From Chitinophaga hostae (GTDB lineage Bacteria > Bacteroidota > Bacteroidia > Chitinophagales > Chitinophagaceae), in contig NZ_JAGTXB010000017.1 of the NCBI RefSeq assembly GCF_018224885.1, positions 116,654-180,653 on the forward strand: 64,000 nucleotides of DNA, in the 5' to 3' direction. The translations under genes were made by a program, and so were the position numbers. Shown here one piece after another: positions 18,082 to 26,552 of this stretch. Within the stretch, counting starts at the first letter, position 1, and each line of letters starts with the position of its first letter. Below the pieces are notes generated by a model. The model was not told the DNA's origin. It saw only the letters and a list, made by a program, of their open reading frames with translations, and ran no database searches.

Positions 18082-19695
18082 TTATTTCCTATAAGTACTT
18101 CCCTGGTCTTGCCCAAAAGTATTAGGGCGGTTATCATCTGTAAACTCTTTGGGCACCGGGGGCGCCGGGGCTGTCCACTCGGCCCATGTTACCCGGGAGC
18201 CATCCGGCTTTGATGTTTCGAAGCCTGCAAACCGCCAGTCACCGTAATAATGGTTGTTGCGGAAGATATTTTTCTGCTGAAAAGTAATGCGCCAGGGAAT
18301 CTGGTACCCGCTAAACTCAGGATAGGTACCATATTCTGAAAAGATACCGTTGATCCCGCAATAATTGCCGCCGGCGCATCCGATAACGGCCTTATCGATC
18401 CTGAACTCATTCTTTTCTACCACGATGTTTTCGGTTGACCACCGGCAGATGAATTTATCCGCCACGCCCCCGGGGATCACATCGGGGCGACCGGATTTAC
18501 AGGGTGAATCATCGTACAGGCTTCTCATTTTTATAGTCCCTGCCACATGCGTATTGCCGGAAGAGCCACTGTAGCGGTTAGCATCTTCCCATAATACTAC
18601 CCCACCCCAGTTGTTCTCAAAATTATTATTACTGATCAGCATGGGCGAGGTTTTTAAGGCGTAGCCCGGGGGACTGCCCGCCTCGGAAATATATATGGCG
18701 GGTACGGGGAAGTTATCGCCCTTAGCGGCGCTTTCACGACCAAAAACGATCGCATTTTTCTGAAAGTTATTAAAGCGTACCCTGGCATCGTACCCTGCTT
18801 CTATCATTAGCCCGAACCCATCGTTGCCGCTGATGTAGTTACTTTCAATGATAAAGCCGCGATTGTTGTTATCAAGCCATAGCCCGGTACCCCGATTATC
18901 ATGCACCCAGTTATTGGTAACGGTCACGTTCTTGTTAATCCAGAATTTGACACCACCCGTACAGCCGCAGCCATCAATTTTCTTTTCCCAGTCGCCCGTA
19001 TTGTTCCCAACAATTTCATTGTGATCCAGCACAAAATTTTCCACCTCGTGGGTTTCGGTGCCGCAACAGGAGTTAATACCATACTGACCATTGTCCTTTA
19101 TGCAGTTGTAGCGATAAATATTATTAGGACCGGCCATCAGGCCTGCTCCTTCGTTGTTATGAATCGTGTTATACTCAATTGTCCATTTATTACCCGCGTC
19201 ATGATTCACCACTCCCTGATCCAACGGCGCTACGAAATTGCGTATGGTAAGGTAACGGATGATGACATTGGTGGCTCTCTGAGTAAAAGCATAATTGTTT
19301 TTATGCTGGCCATCCAGGATGGCATCGGGACCTCCGATAAAGGTGGAATTATTAGCCGGTATAATCTGGCTGAACGCTTCCGTACCCAGTGTATGTATGC
19401 CCGTAGCAAACCAGAAAGTAACACCGGCACGGCTGAAATTAAATTTACTGTTATTCCCCGCCGGTACCACCACAGCGCCTGCCGGCGGCGAAGCGGGCCC
19501 GGTAAGGAGTTTGGTATTCCCGCAGATCCTGACAGGCGGCTGCGATGGCCAGCCATTGCCAGCCGCACCATCCGGTTCATGGTGCGGCGAATCATTGCCT
19601 CCGGGCCTTTTGCAACCCGGAGCCAGAACAGCGACGATTACCACTACCAGACAAATGGGAACAATAAAACGTACCAGGGATTTCAGGTTTTTCAT
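18082..19695 (-). CDS. Right-handed parallel beta-helix lipoprotein
   Basis: An exported 537-residue protein: a signal helix ends at an APGC lipobox near residue 28, then a Gly/Pro-rich linker. Residues about 100-420 are PbH1-type repeats with recurrent N-N-x-I/V-x-x-N and asparagine-ladder units such as YLTIRNF, IEYNTIHNNEGAG, LDHNEIVGNN, VTNNWVHDNRGTG and IESNYISGNDGFG. This fold is used by polysaccharide lyases and epimerases as well as by non-catalytic proteins. No catalytic set could be recognised. It is transcribed toward the exopolysaccharide operon but separated from it by a terminator; a role in polymer modification is only suggested by position. Confidence 0.8.
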   Translation of the reverse strand: MKNLKSLVRFIVPICLVVVIVAVLAPGCKRPGGNDSPHHEPDGAAGNGWPSQPPVRICGNTKLLTGPASPPAGAVVVPAGNNSKFNFSRAGVTFWFATGIHTLGTEAFSQIIPANNSTFIGGPDAILDGQHKNNYAFTQRATNVIIRYLTIRNFVAPLDQGVVNHDAGNKWTIEYNTIHNNEGAGLMAGPNNIYRYNCIKDNGQYGINSCCGTETHEVENFVLDHNEIVGNNTGDWEKKIDGCGCTGGVKFWINKNVTVTNNWVHDNRGTGLWLDNNNRGFIIESNYISGNDGFGLMIEAGYDARVRFNNFQKNAIVFGRESAAKGDNFPVPAIYISEAGSPPGYALKTSPMLISNNNFENNWGGVVLWEDANRYSGSSGNTHVAGTIKMRSLYDDSPCKSGRPDVIPGGVADKFICRWSTENIVVEKNEFRIDKAVIGCAGGNYCGINGIFSEYGTYPEFSGYQIPWRITFQQKNIFRNNHYYGDWRFAGFETSKPDGSRVTWAEWTAPAPPVPKEFTDDNRPNTFGQDQGSTYRK

Positions 19696-19962
19696 AAGAT
19701 TAGATTTGGTTAAACTTGATGATGATCATTTAAAGGCATAAGGATAATAAAGACAGGTACAGGGATATGGTTTACTTTCCTCCAATAGTGTGATGCAGGC
19801 GAAGTTCAGCAAATAGGTACTGCTATTAAAACGGCGAATATGGGGAATCCCTCTAACGGGTTATGTCAATTTTGTGTCGGGAAAGATGGAGAACAGGCAA
19901 ATGATTACAACGGGCAAATTGTCAAATTTCCTATAGCTTCGCCACGGTAATAACTAAAGTAA

Positions 19963-21039
19963 ATGAAATTAGCGTTCATCCAGGAGATAATATCAACATC
20001 CGATGCCAGCATTGTTGCCGCCAGCTTATCAGCGCCGGATGAATACGTACTGCTCTTGAGTTCCGGCAATGTAGTGAGGCAAAAAGCCGGGGAAACAGCA
20101 GCAAAGCACCTTTTTTCCGTTGAAAGCAGCATGGGATACCAGGATGGCGGGTTTGATATCGCTGCCCCCAGCACCATTTATACAATGGACGATATAGTAG
20201 TTGTGGTGAATGATTACAAAAGACATGGCTACGTACACTATCCCGGTAAATATACCGGCCTTCATCTATGGCGGGAAGACTACCATGCAAGCATATCACG
20301 CTTTCCTGTGGCGCTGTTCCGCGATCAGCTGAATGTGCCATATATTGTTTATGCAGTAGCCTGGAACCACCTGCAAATCATGAACCTGGATACACGACAG
20401 GTCGTTACCGCAGCCAAATCATTGATAAAAGAATTTGCGGAGGAAAGTCATATCGAATTCTATAAAACAGTGGAAGAAGCTAATAAGCTCCCCTGGCCTT
20501 CTGCCTATGATTACTTCTTCGGAAAGCTGTATATGTCGCCCAACAATAGCCGGTTCCTCAGTGCAGGATGGGTTTGGGGTTCCAGCGACCTGTATAATGT
20601 ATATGAGGTAGCGGATTTTATCAGCAATCCCCGCATCAGGGATAAGCGTGTCAACTATTGGGAACATAATAACCGCGGCGTTTGCTGGATAGATAACGCC
20701 ACCGTTGCAGTGACCTATCATCCTTACAGCGATGACGAAGAAGGCGCTGCTAAAGATGATCCCTGGGAAATCCATTTTTACAACGTAGATAGTGACGCTG
20801 ATGAACCCGCGAGAAAAATTAAAATACCCGGGCCGGATATTTTGCAGGCGAATATGCACTACCTCAAACACCTGGACGCTATCCTGCTGTTTGGCGGAAA
20901 TGCCGGCGTAGTCCTGGTATCGACTGATGGCCGGTTATTATTCAGCGATGCAAACCTGAAGATAAACGGCTATGCGGAGGCAAGCGATTTGCTATATGTT
21001 ACCGATGACAAAAGTGTCAGCACTTACCGCATCAGTTAA
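19963..21039 (+). CDS. Hypothetical protein, beta-propeller-like
   Basis: I do not recognise a family. The 358-residue protein has no signal peptide. It consists of alternating short beta strands with D/N-G turns and aromatic residues, for example DEYVLLLSSGNVV, YTMDDIVVVVNDYKRHGYVHYPG, FLSAGWVWGSSDLYNVYEV, RGVCWIDNATVAVTYHPYSDDEE and DAILLFGGNAGVVLVSTDGRLLF, spaced as in WD40/Kelch-like propellers. An acidic insert lies near residue 265. It is divergent from the beta-helix gene across 267 bases and precedes the SRPBCC/ArsR operon, which has its own promoter. Its start is the first ATG of the frame. Confidence 0.55.
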   Translation: MKLAFIQEIISTSDASIVAASLSAPDEYVLLLSSGNVVRQKAGETAAKHLFSVESSMGYQDGGFDIAAPSTIYTMDDIVVVVNDYKRHGYVHYPGKYTGLHLWREDYHASISRFPVALFRDQLNVPYIVYAVAWNHLQIMNLDTRQVVTAAKSLIKEFAEESHIEFYKTVEEANKLPWPSAYDYFFGKLYMSPNNSRFLSAGWVWGSSDLYNVYEVADFISNPRIRDKRVNYWEHNNRGVCWIDNATVAVTYHPYSDDEEGAAKDDPWEIHFYNVDSDADEPARKIKIPGPDILQANMHYLKHLDAILLFGGNAGVVLVSTDGRLLFSDANLKINGYAEASDLLYVTDDKSVSTYRIS

Positions 21040-21090
21040 CCTGTTTTTTCTTCTTCCAATAATATTCCCTTCTCTTCAAAATATATTTCT

Positions 21091-21134
21091 GTAACACAAA
21101 AGTTACGTATATCTTTGGGTAACTTAAGGGTTAC
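21091..21134 (+). promoter_or_regulatory. Promoter with two ArsR-type operator dyads
   Basis: Two copies of the dyad GTAAC-N6-GTTAC lie at 21091-21106 and 21119-21134, 28 bases apart. Between them is a perfect -7 element TATCTTTG (21110-21117). One dyad therefore covers the spacer to the -33 region and the other covers the start-site region, an arrangement expected of a repressor that blocks RNA polymerase. The ATG of the SRPBCC gene is at 21140. The ArsR protein encoded second in the operon is the obvious candidate to bind here. Confidence 0.65.
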
Positions 21135-21139
21135 ACATC

Positions 21140-21592
21140 ATGACAAAAAGCATCAAGCACCAGTTTTTCTTTTCTCATTCTCCCGAAGCGGTTTGGGATT
21201 ACCTGACAAAGCCTGAATTAATGGAACAATGGCTGATGAAAAACGATTTCCTGCCTATTATAGGATATGATTTTCAATTCAGAACCGGTCCTATACCCAG
21301 CCTGGATTTCGACGGGATTTTTTATTGCCGGGTGCTGGAGATTGTGCCTTTCAAAAGACTTTCCTATTCCTGGAAAAGCGGACCAGGAGATGGTAAAATA
21401 ACGCTTGAGTCTATTGTTGTATGGAGACTGGTACCAAAAGACAATGGTACTGAGGTTTTCCTCGAGCATAACGGTTTTTCGCAACCGGAAAACCTCAACC
21501 TCTACAATGCGCTGATAGATGGCTGGCTCGAGAAACTGCATAAGATCGCTGAACGCTTAAATGCTGCAACCAATGGCACAACCAACACTTGA
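21140..21592 (+). CDS. SRPBCC (AHSA1-like) family protein
   Basis: A 150-residue START/Bet v1-fold protein: IKHQFFFSHSPEAVWDYLTKPELMEQWLM is the characteristic AHSA1 opening, followed by strands with WRLVPKDNGTEVFLEHNGF and a final long helix LIDGWLEKLHKIAERL. The fold makes a deep hydrophobic pocket, but the ligand is not known. In many bacteria such genes are paired with an ArsR-type repressor, as here; the ArsR gene overlaps its end by 20-32 bases. The first ATG follows the dyad-containing promoter directly. Confidence 0.85.
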   Translation: MTKSIKHQFFFSHSPEAVWDYLTKPELMEQWLMKNDFLPIIGYDFQFRTGPIPSLDFDGIFYCRVLEIVPFKRLSYSWKSGPGDGKITLESIVVWRLVPKDNGTEVFLEHNGFSQPENLNLYNALIDGWLEKLHKIAERLNAATNGTTNT

Positions 21593-21899
21593 CATATTCC
21601 AGGTGATTGCTGACCCGAGCAGAAGGGAGATGTTAAGACTACTTTCAAAAGACAGCTTAACCATCAATAGCCTGGCGGAGAACTTCGACATGAGCCGCCC
21701 TGCCGTTTCAAAGCATATCAAAATATTGTATTCGGCAGGATTTATTTCTATCCAGGATATGGGCAGAGAAAGGTACTGTACACTAAAGCAGGATGCATTC
21801 AAAGAATTGCAGGAGTGGCTCTCCTATTACGATAAATTCTGGGCATCGAAAATGAAGAAGTTGGAAACGCTGTTAAATAACAAGGCTGCAAAAAAATAA
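21561..21899 (+). CDS. ArsR-family winged-helix repressor
   Basis: A 112-residue ArsR/SmtB-type regulator: LDIFQVIADPSRREMLRLLSKDSLTINSLAENFDMSRPAVSKHIKIL covers the dimer helix and winged helix-turn-helix, followed by the wing GFISIQDMGRERYCTLKQDA. The classical metal-binding Cys of SmtB alpha-3 (ELCVCDL) is absent, so this belongs to the non-metal group usually coupled to SRPBCC proteins. Start is at 21561 or the ATG at 21573 (MAQPTLDIF), both inside the SRPBCC gene, which suggests translational coupling. It probably represses its own operon through the two upstream dyads. Confidence 0.88.
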   Translation: MLQPMAQPTLDIFQVIADPSRREMLRLLSKDSLTINSLAENFDMSRPAVSKHIKILYSAGFISIQDMGRERYCTLKQDAFKELQEWLSYYDKFWASKMKKLETLLNNKAAKK

Positions 21900-21945
21900 A
21901 TCGACTGTTTATTTTCATCATCCACTCACCAATAAAGTAAATGGT

Positions 21946-24297
21946 ATGGAAAAAGAAAAAGATAAAAACAGAAACGAGCCTTCCGCAGAAAACCCCTATA
22001 AACTATCAGACCTGAAATTAACCAAGGTAGAAAAATGGGCTGCCGGTGTGCCAGCTGTAATGGCTGCTTTCAGTGATCTCTTTGAAGAGGGTGTTCCCGT
22101 CAGGGGAATGAAGGCGTTATTCAGGATGAATCAAAAAAACGGCTTTGATTGCCCGAGCTGCGCCTGGCCTGATCCGGATGATGAGCGTTCTCCTTTGGGC
22201 GAGTATTGTGAAAACGGGGCCAAAGCGCTGGCAGAAGAAGCCACTACAAAAAAAGTAACTGCCGCATTCTTCAAAAAAAATGCGGTCTGCGATCTTGCCA
22301 GGTTAACTGACTTCCAGATAGGCCGTATGGGACGACTGACCGATCCCATGTATATGCCGAAAAACGGCACGCATTATCAACCCATCAGCTGGGAGGAAGC
22401 ATTCAAAAAAATCGCCGGTCACCTGAATGCGCTGGAAACACCGGATGAAGCAGCATTTTACACTTCCGGCAGAACAAGCAATGAGGCATCATTTGTATAC
22501 CAGCTTTTTGCAAAAGAATTTGGGACGAATAATATGCCCGACTGCTCCAATATGTGTCATGAAACATCCGGGACGGCACTGTTGCCAACGATCGGGATTG
22601 GAAAGGGTACGGTTACATTAGAGGATTTCTACGATACCGATGTGATTGTGATCATTGGGCAAAACCCAGGTACCAACGCCCCCCGTATGATGAGCGCACT
22701 GGAAAAAGGCAAACAAAACGGGGCGAAGATCATTGCCATTAATCCGCTGCCCGAGGCAGGGTTAATGGGGTTTCACAACCCACAACAAATAAGCGGTATT
22801 ATTGGCGGTGGCGTTAAACTCGCGGATCTTTACCTGCCTGTAAAAATCAACGGCGATATGGCACTTTTAAAAGCCATAGCACTCCTGCTGATTGATTTTG
22901 AAAAAAAATCACCGGGAGAAGTACTTGATCAACAATTCATCCTGGATAAGACCGTTGGATACGATGCCTTTGCCAGGCAATTCGACAATTACAAACTGGA
23001 AGATCTGGCAGCAGCATCCGGCATACCGCAATCTGCCATTTATGAAGCAGCACAGATGATGGCATTTAAAAAACGGATCATCTTCTGCTGGGGGATGGGA
23101 CTCACACAGCAACCCAACGGGGTAGCTATGATCAGGGAAATTGTAAATTTATTGCTGCTCAAAGGAAGTATTGGCAAGCCCGGTGCAGGTGTTTGCCCGG
23201 TCCGCGGACATAGTAACGTTCAGGGTAACCGGACCATGCTGATTAATGAAAAGCCCACCGACGAACAGTTAGATCTTATACGCGACTTTTATGGCTTCGA
23301 ACCTCCCCGTAAACATGGATACGACGTGGTGCGGGTGATTAAAGCAATGCACGAAGAAAAAGTGAAAGTCTTTTTTAGTATGGGTGGCAATTTTTTATCC
23401 GCAACACCAGATACCACTTATACCGCCGAAGCGCTGAGGAAGCTTAAACTAACGGTTTGTGTTTCCACTAAACTAAACCGAAGCCACCTCGTACACGGGC
23501 AGGAAGCGCTGATACTCCCCACCTACTCCCGGAGCGATATCGACATGGTGAACGGCGTACACCAGTTTGTGAGCACCGAAAACTCAATGGGCGTAGTACA
23601 ATCATCAAAAGGGGTACTGGAGCCGGTATCCCGCCATCTCATCAACGAAACGCAAATCGTATGCCGTATGGCAATGGCAACATTGGGAAGCCGGTCCGTT
23701 GTTAACTGGCAACGGTATGCCGGGAGCTATGATGCTGTAAGAGATGATATTGAAAAATGTATCCCTGGTTTTGACGACTACAATAACAAAGTGCGGCGCA
23801 AGGGAGGATTTTATCTGCCAAATGCCGCCAGGGATGGCCAGTTCATCACGAAAGAATTCGGCGACCGGGCTCCGTTTACCTTAACGACTATACCCGACAA
23901 CACGCTTGCCCCGGATGAATACATGATGGCCACCACCCGTACGCATGACCAGTTCAACACCACCATATATGGTTTGGATGACAGGTACCGCGGTATAAAA
24001 AACGAGCGCCGGGTTATATTCATGAACCAAAAAGACATCGAAGAAGCGGGATTTGTGCCAGGCGAAAAAGTAGACCTCTTCAACTATGACAACGGCATTG
24101 AGCGGATTGCGCCACTGTTTATCATCGTTGCCTATGCCATACCGGAGCGGAACACGGTTACCTATTTTCCGGAAACAAATGTGCTGGTCGCTATCAATAA
24201 TGTGGTTGAAGGAAGTAACATGCCGGCGTCAAAATTCGTTAAAATAAAAATCAAAAAACACAATCCCGAAATATATCACCTGATAAAACAGTTATAA
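21946..24297 (+). CDS. FdhF/YdeP-family molybdopterin oxidoreductase
   Basis: A 783-residue member of the DMSO-reductase superfamily, formate-dehydrogenase-like YdeP branch. Motifs include DCPSCAWPDP near residue 67, GTHYQPISWEEAFKKIAGHL, YTSGRTSNEASFVYQLFAKEFGTNNMPDCSNMCHETSG at the Mo-cofactor site, VIVIIGQNPGTNAPRMM, and the C-terminal cofactor-binding domain (ATTRTHDQFNTTIYGLDDRYRG). The full N-terminal four-Cys iron-sulfur motif of typical formate dehydrogenases is not present. The substrate is not established; E. coli YdeP is linked to acid resistance. It begins 46 bases after the ArsR gene and may be read from the same operon. Confidence 0.9.
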   Translation: MEKEKDKNRNEPSAENPYKLSDLKLTKVEKWAAGVPAVMAAFSDLFEEGVPVRGMKALFRMNQKNGFDCPSCAWPDPDDERSPLGEYCENGAKALAEEATTKKVTAAFFKKNAVCDLARLTDFQIGRMGRLTDPMYMPKNGTHYQPISWEEAFKKIAGHLNALETPDEAAFYTSGRTSNEASFVYQLFAKEFGTNNMPDCSNMCHETSGTALLPTIGIGKGTVTLEDFYDTDVIVIIGQNPGTNAPRMMSALEKGKQNGAKIIAINPLPEAGLMGFHNPQQISGIIGGGVKLADLYLPVKINGDMALLKAIALLLIDFEKKSPGEVLDQQFILDKTVGYDAFARQFDNYKLEDLAAASGIPQSAIYEAAQMMAFKKRIIFCWGMGLTQQPNGVAMIREIVNLLLLKGSIGKPGAGVCPVRGHSNVQGNRTMLINEKPTDEQLDLIRDFYGFEPPRKHGYDVVRVIKAMHEEKVKVFFSMGGNFLSATPDTTYTAEALRKLKLTVCVSTKLNRSHLVHGQEALILPTYSRSDIDMVNGVHQFVSTENSMGVVQSSKGVLEPVSRHLINETQIVCRMAMATLGSRSVVNWQRYAGSYDAVRDDIEKCIPGFDDYNNKVRRKGGFYLPNAARDGQFITKEFGDRAPFTLTTIPDNTLAPDEYMMATTRTHDQFNTTIYGLDDRYRGIKNERRVIFMNQKDIEEAGFVPGEKVDLFNYDNGIERIAPLFIIVAYAIPERNTVTYFPETNVLVAINNVVEGSNMPASKFVKIKIKKHNPEIYHLIKQL

Positions 24298-24407
24298 ATA
24301 TAATTGTCGAAACTTATTATTGTCTTGATTTGACTTTAACATTTTCTGCATTCCGATAATCTTCATATTTGTACGGTAAATTATTGATAACACTAATTTA
24401 TTAACAA

Positions 24408-25538
24408 ATGAAGCATTTTCTACAACACACTGCAGGTATACTCTTTCTGCTGGTAAGTCTTTCTGCGGCAGCAAATGATTCAGTATATATTAAATTCGCC
24501 TTTACCGCACCATTAAAATCAAACGGCTTTTCCATTACAGTCCATGACGGCATTCTGGAACACAAAATAAACCCCGATACCCTTTCCTGGCGTGGTGAAT
24601 TATTTGCGCCATTCGGATATATTGCAATAGGATATAAAACCAGCGACACCAGTTCTATCATGAGATACGCTTTCTTCAGGAAAGGAAGTACGGAAGTGCA
24701 CCTCAGCCCTCTATCCGATATAAAGGAATATTATACCATTGATGAAAAAACATCCATCAATACTATCCCCTATAAAGAAATGGGAGGAGAGATGTTCCAA
24801 TCATTTATAAAAGAAAAAGAAGAGGCCTTTTTTGCATTTTACTTCAGAAACAAAAATATATTTGGAAGCAACCAGGATACTTTGCAAAAAGCATTTGCAC
24901 TGGGTGATTCAATAGGCTATAAGAAGATAGCATTTATCAGGCAATACCCGGATTTATACATCTCATTCTGGACTTTGCTGACTGAATCGGTTCACTCAAT
25001 TTTTTTAAAACCAGACAGTCTTATGCAGTTATATAAGGATGTTGTATCAGCCGATTATAAAGACAGTAAAGCAGCCATTCATCTTCATAATATTATTCAA
25101 AATAAGATAAACGTTAGCAGCAATGGCAAATTTCCCGATTTCTCTGTTACGGATATCAACAACAACAAAATTGAACTGTCTAAACTCGGTGGCAAGTACG
25201 TATTGGTACAACTTTGGGCATCCTGGTGCAGCCCTTGTGTACAAGAGATGCCTGGATTGAAAGCCATCAATGATAAATATAACGGTGCAGACTTCACGTT
25301 AATTTCGTTTAGTCTCGATAAAGATTCCAGTGCATTCCGAAAGGCGCTCGAAAAACATTCCATGAACTGGACACAAATATTTGGAGATAATCGCCTTGGG
25401 GAAGCGCTTGCATTTTATCCTATTCCACAACTCTACCTGGTGGATAAAACCGGGCATACTATTTACAACAATACCATCACAAGGGACGTCGATTTCATAC
25501 TATTGAGGGAAATACTTTCTGAACGATTGGGTAAGTAA
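24408..25538 (+). CDS. TlpA-like thioredoxin-fold protein, exported
   Basis: A 376-residue periplasmic protein. A signal peptide (AGILFLLVSLSAAAND) is followed by an N-terminal beta-rich domain of the DUF4369 type (about 22-130), a helical linker, and a C-terminal TlpA/AhpC-TSA thioredoxin domain (about 240-376) starting FPDFSVTDINNNKIELSKLGGKYVLVQLW. The redox site is WCSPC. Such proteins reduce or isomerise disulfides in the envelope. It follows the molybdoenzyme by 110 bases with no clear promoter. Its stop lies inside a hairpin shared with the convergent gene at 25550. Confidence 0.88.
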   Translation: MKHFLQHTAGILFLLVSLSAAANDSVYIKFAFTAPLKSNGFSITVHDGILEHKINPDTLSWRGELFAPFGYIAIGYKTSDTSSIMRYAFFRKGSTEVHLSPLSDIKEYYTIDEKTSINTIPYKEMGGEMFQSFIKEKEEAFFAFYFRNKNIFGSNQDTLQKAFALGDSIGYKKIAFIRQYPDLYISFWTLLTESVHSIFLKPDSLMQLYKDVVSADYKDSKAAIHLHNIIQNKINVSSNGKFPDFSVTDINNNKIELSKLGGKYVLVQLWASWCSPCVQEMPGLKAINDKYNGADFTLISFSLDKDSSAFRKALEKHSMNWTQIFGDNRLGEALAFYPIPQLYLVDKTGHTIYNNTITRDVDFILLREILSERLGK

Positions 25539-25551
25539 ACCTTACCCAATC
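25525..25551. terminator. Bidirectional hairpin terminator over two stop codons
   Basis: A perfect 11-bp stem, GATTGGGTAAG / CTTACCCAATC, with a five-base loop lies between two convergent genes. The TAA of the TlpA-like gene (25536-25538) is in the loop and the TGA of the minus-strand gene (25550-25552) is at the right foot. No strong T-run follows on either side. Confidence 0.6.
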
Positions 25552-26074
25552 AACGCCGGTCATTATGTTGCTGTACTGCTTGTCTGAATTGCTGTGGATT
25601 TTTCCCAAACAATTTTTTTAATTCATACGAAAATCCCAGCACGGCGTCCGGAAATACGTCTACCAGCGCGTCCATCAACGGATCTTCGCCATTCCTGCGC
25701 TTCACGGGCAGTTGGTATAGTTTACCGGCGTCATCTCCTATCATCATACTTTCCTGTGGCACCCCATTCATTCTCAGTATATGCTGATAAATCCATACAA
25801 CCCTTTCCGGTGTGTTTACCAACTCCAGCAATTGCTTATCGTTCCTGCTTCTGAAAGCAACACCCAGCAGCGCAAGAGGGATGATCAAAAGCGCAATGCC
25901 AACACCTACCACCCAACCAACCGGCTGCATACCTGTTTGTGTGTAGCGAAAATAGCTTCCCCCGCAAAGGATCAGTCCCAACAACAACGTGCCAGGTATC
26001 CAATACCTTATGCTCGCTCTTGAAGCAGACAACTTCTTCCGGATACGTTCGGTAACAATAGTTTTACTATCCAT
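25550..26074 (-). CDS. Hypothetical membrane protein with two helices
   Basis: No family recognised. The 174 residues have a basic N-terminus, two membrane helices (about 25-45, YWIPGTLLLGLILCGGSYF, and 54-75, VVGVGIALLIIPLALLGVAF), then a soluble region of about 95 residues predicted on the cytoplasmic side, including TPERVVWIYQHILRMN and a C-terminal helix ELKKLFGKNPQQF. It is a common shape of small bacteroidete proteins next to stress genes. It converges on the TlpA-like gene and the Imm5-like remnant lies 39 bases before it. Confidence 0.6.
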   Translation of the reverse strand: MDSKTIVTERIRKKLSASRASIRYWIPGTLLLGLILCGGSYFRYTQTGMQPVGWVVGVGIALLIIPLALLGVAFRSRNDKQLLELVNTPERVVWIYQHILRMNGVPQESMMIGDDAGKLYQLPVKRRNGEDPLMDALVDVFPDAVLGFSYELKKLFGKNPQQFRQAVQQHNDRR

Positions 26075-26113
26075 AGCAATAAAGATTTATTTTAGCTTGT
26101 AATTATCTGTTCA

Positions 26114-26455
26114 TTAATCCTGTAGTTTGTATTTTTCCCTTATTCCATTATCCAGGTGAAACAGTAACTGCACGATTCTTTTATTCCCGCTTTCACGTGC
26201 GGGCATTTTATCCAGCAAACCTGCTGTTTCATTATTTACATTTTCAATGGCCCATGCAACTTCACCATCCCCGGTTTTTTGATCTCCAATATCGTATAAC
26301 TCCAGGGCTAACGCAGCATAAGCAGCCGGGCCCAATATATGTTCGGCCTGGCGTACATCTTTAAAGGGATGCGTAAATGCCGAAGCAGCAGCAAGTCCTG
26401 CGGACCTGGCGGCGGCTGAAGCCGCAGGCTGCATCTCCCCGGGAGGCGAATGTAC
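26114..26455 (-). pseudogene. Truncated Imm5-like putative immunity protein
   Basis: The frame has SAAARSAGLAAASAFTH and AEHILGPAAYAALALELYD, which resemble the core helices of the Imm5-like putative immunity family (AAR-x-AGHAxATAH, HxLGAAAYA). The N-terminal WAADCAEHVL-type part of that family is missing: the frame is closed by a stop at about 26458-26460, and only 90 bases remain before the divergent chromate regulator. Another frame starting at 26541 (MIKDCNLVLFREF) overlaps it in a different register, so a frameshift is also possible. A real shorter gene starting at the ATG 26434 cannot be excluded. Confidence 0.45.
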
Positions 26456-26552
26456 TTATAAGCATTGATATATCTGTTGGCCGCAGAGCACCTGCCGCAG
26501 GTAAATTCCCGAAACAACACTAAATTACAGTCCTTTATCATTACCAGCTATT

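Noticed and set aside
18901..19713. 270-codon plus-strand frame opposite the beta-helix gene
   Set aside because: Antisense to a well-supported gene, with no signal peptide or domain; a shadow of the repeat structure.
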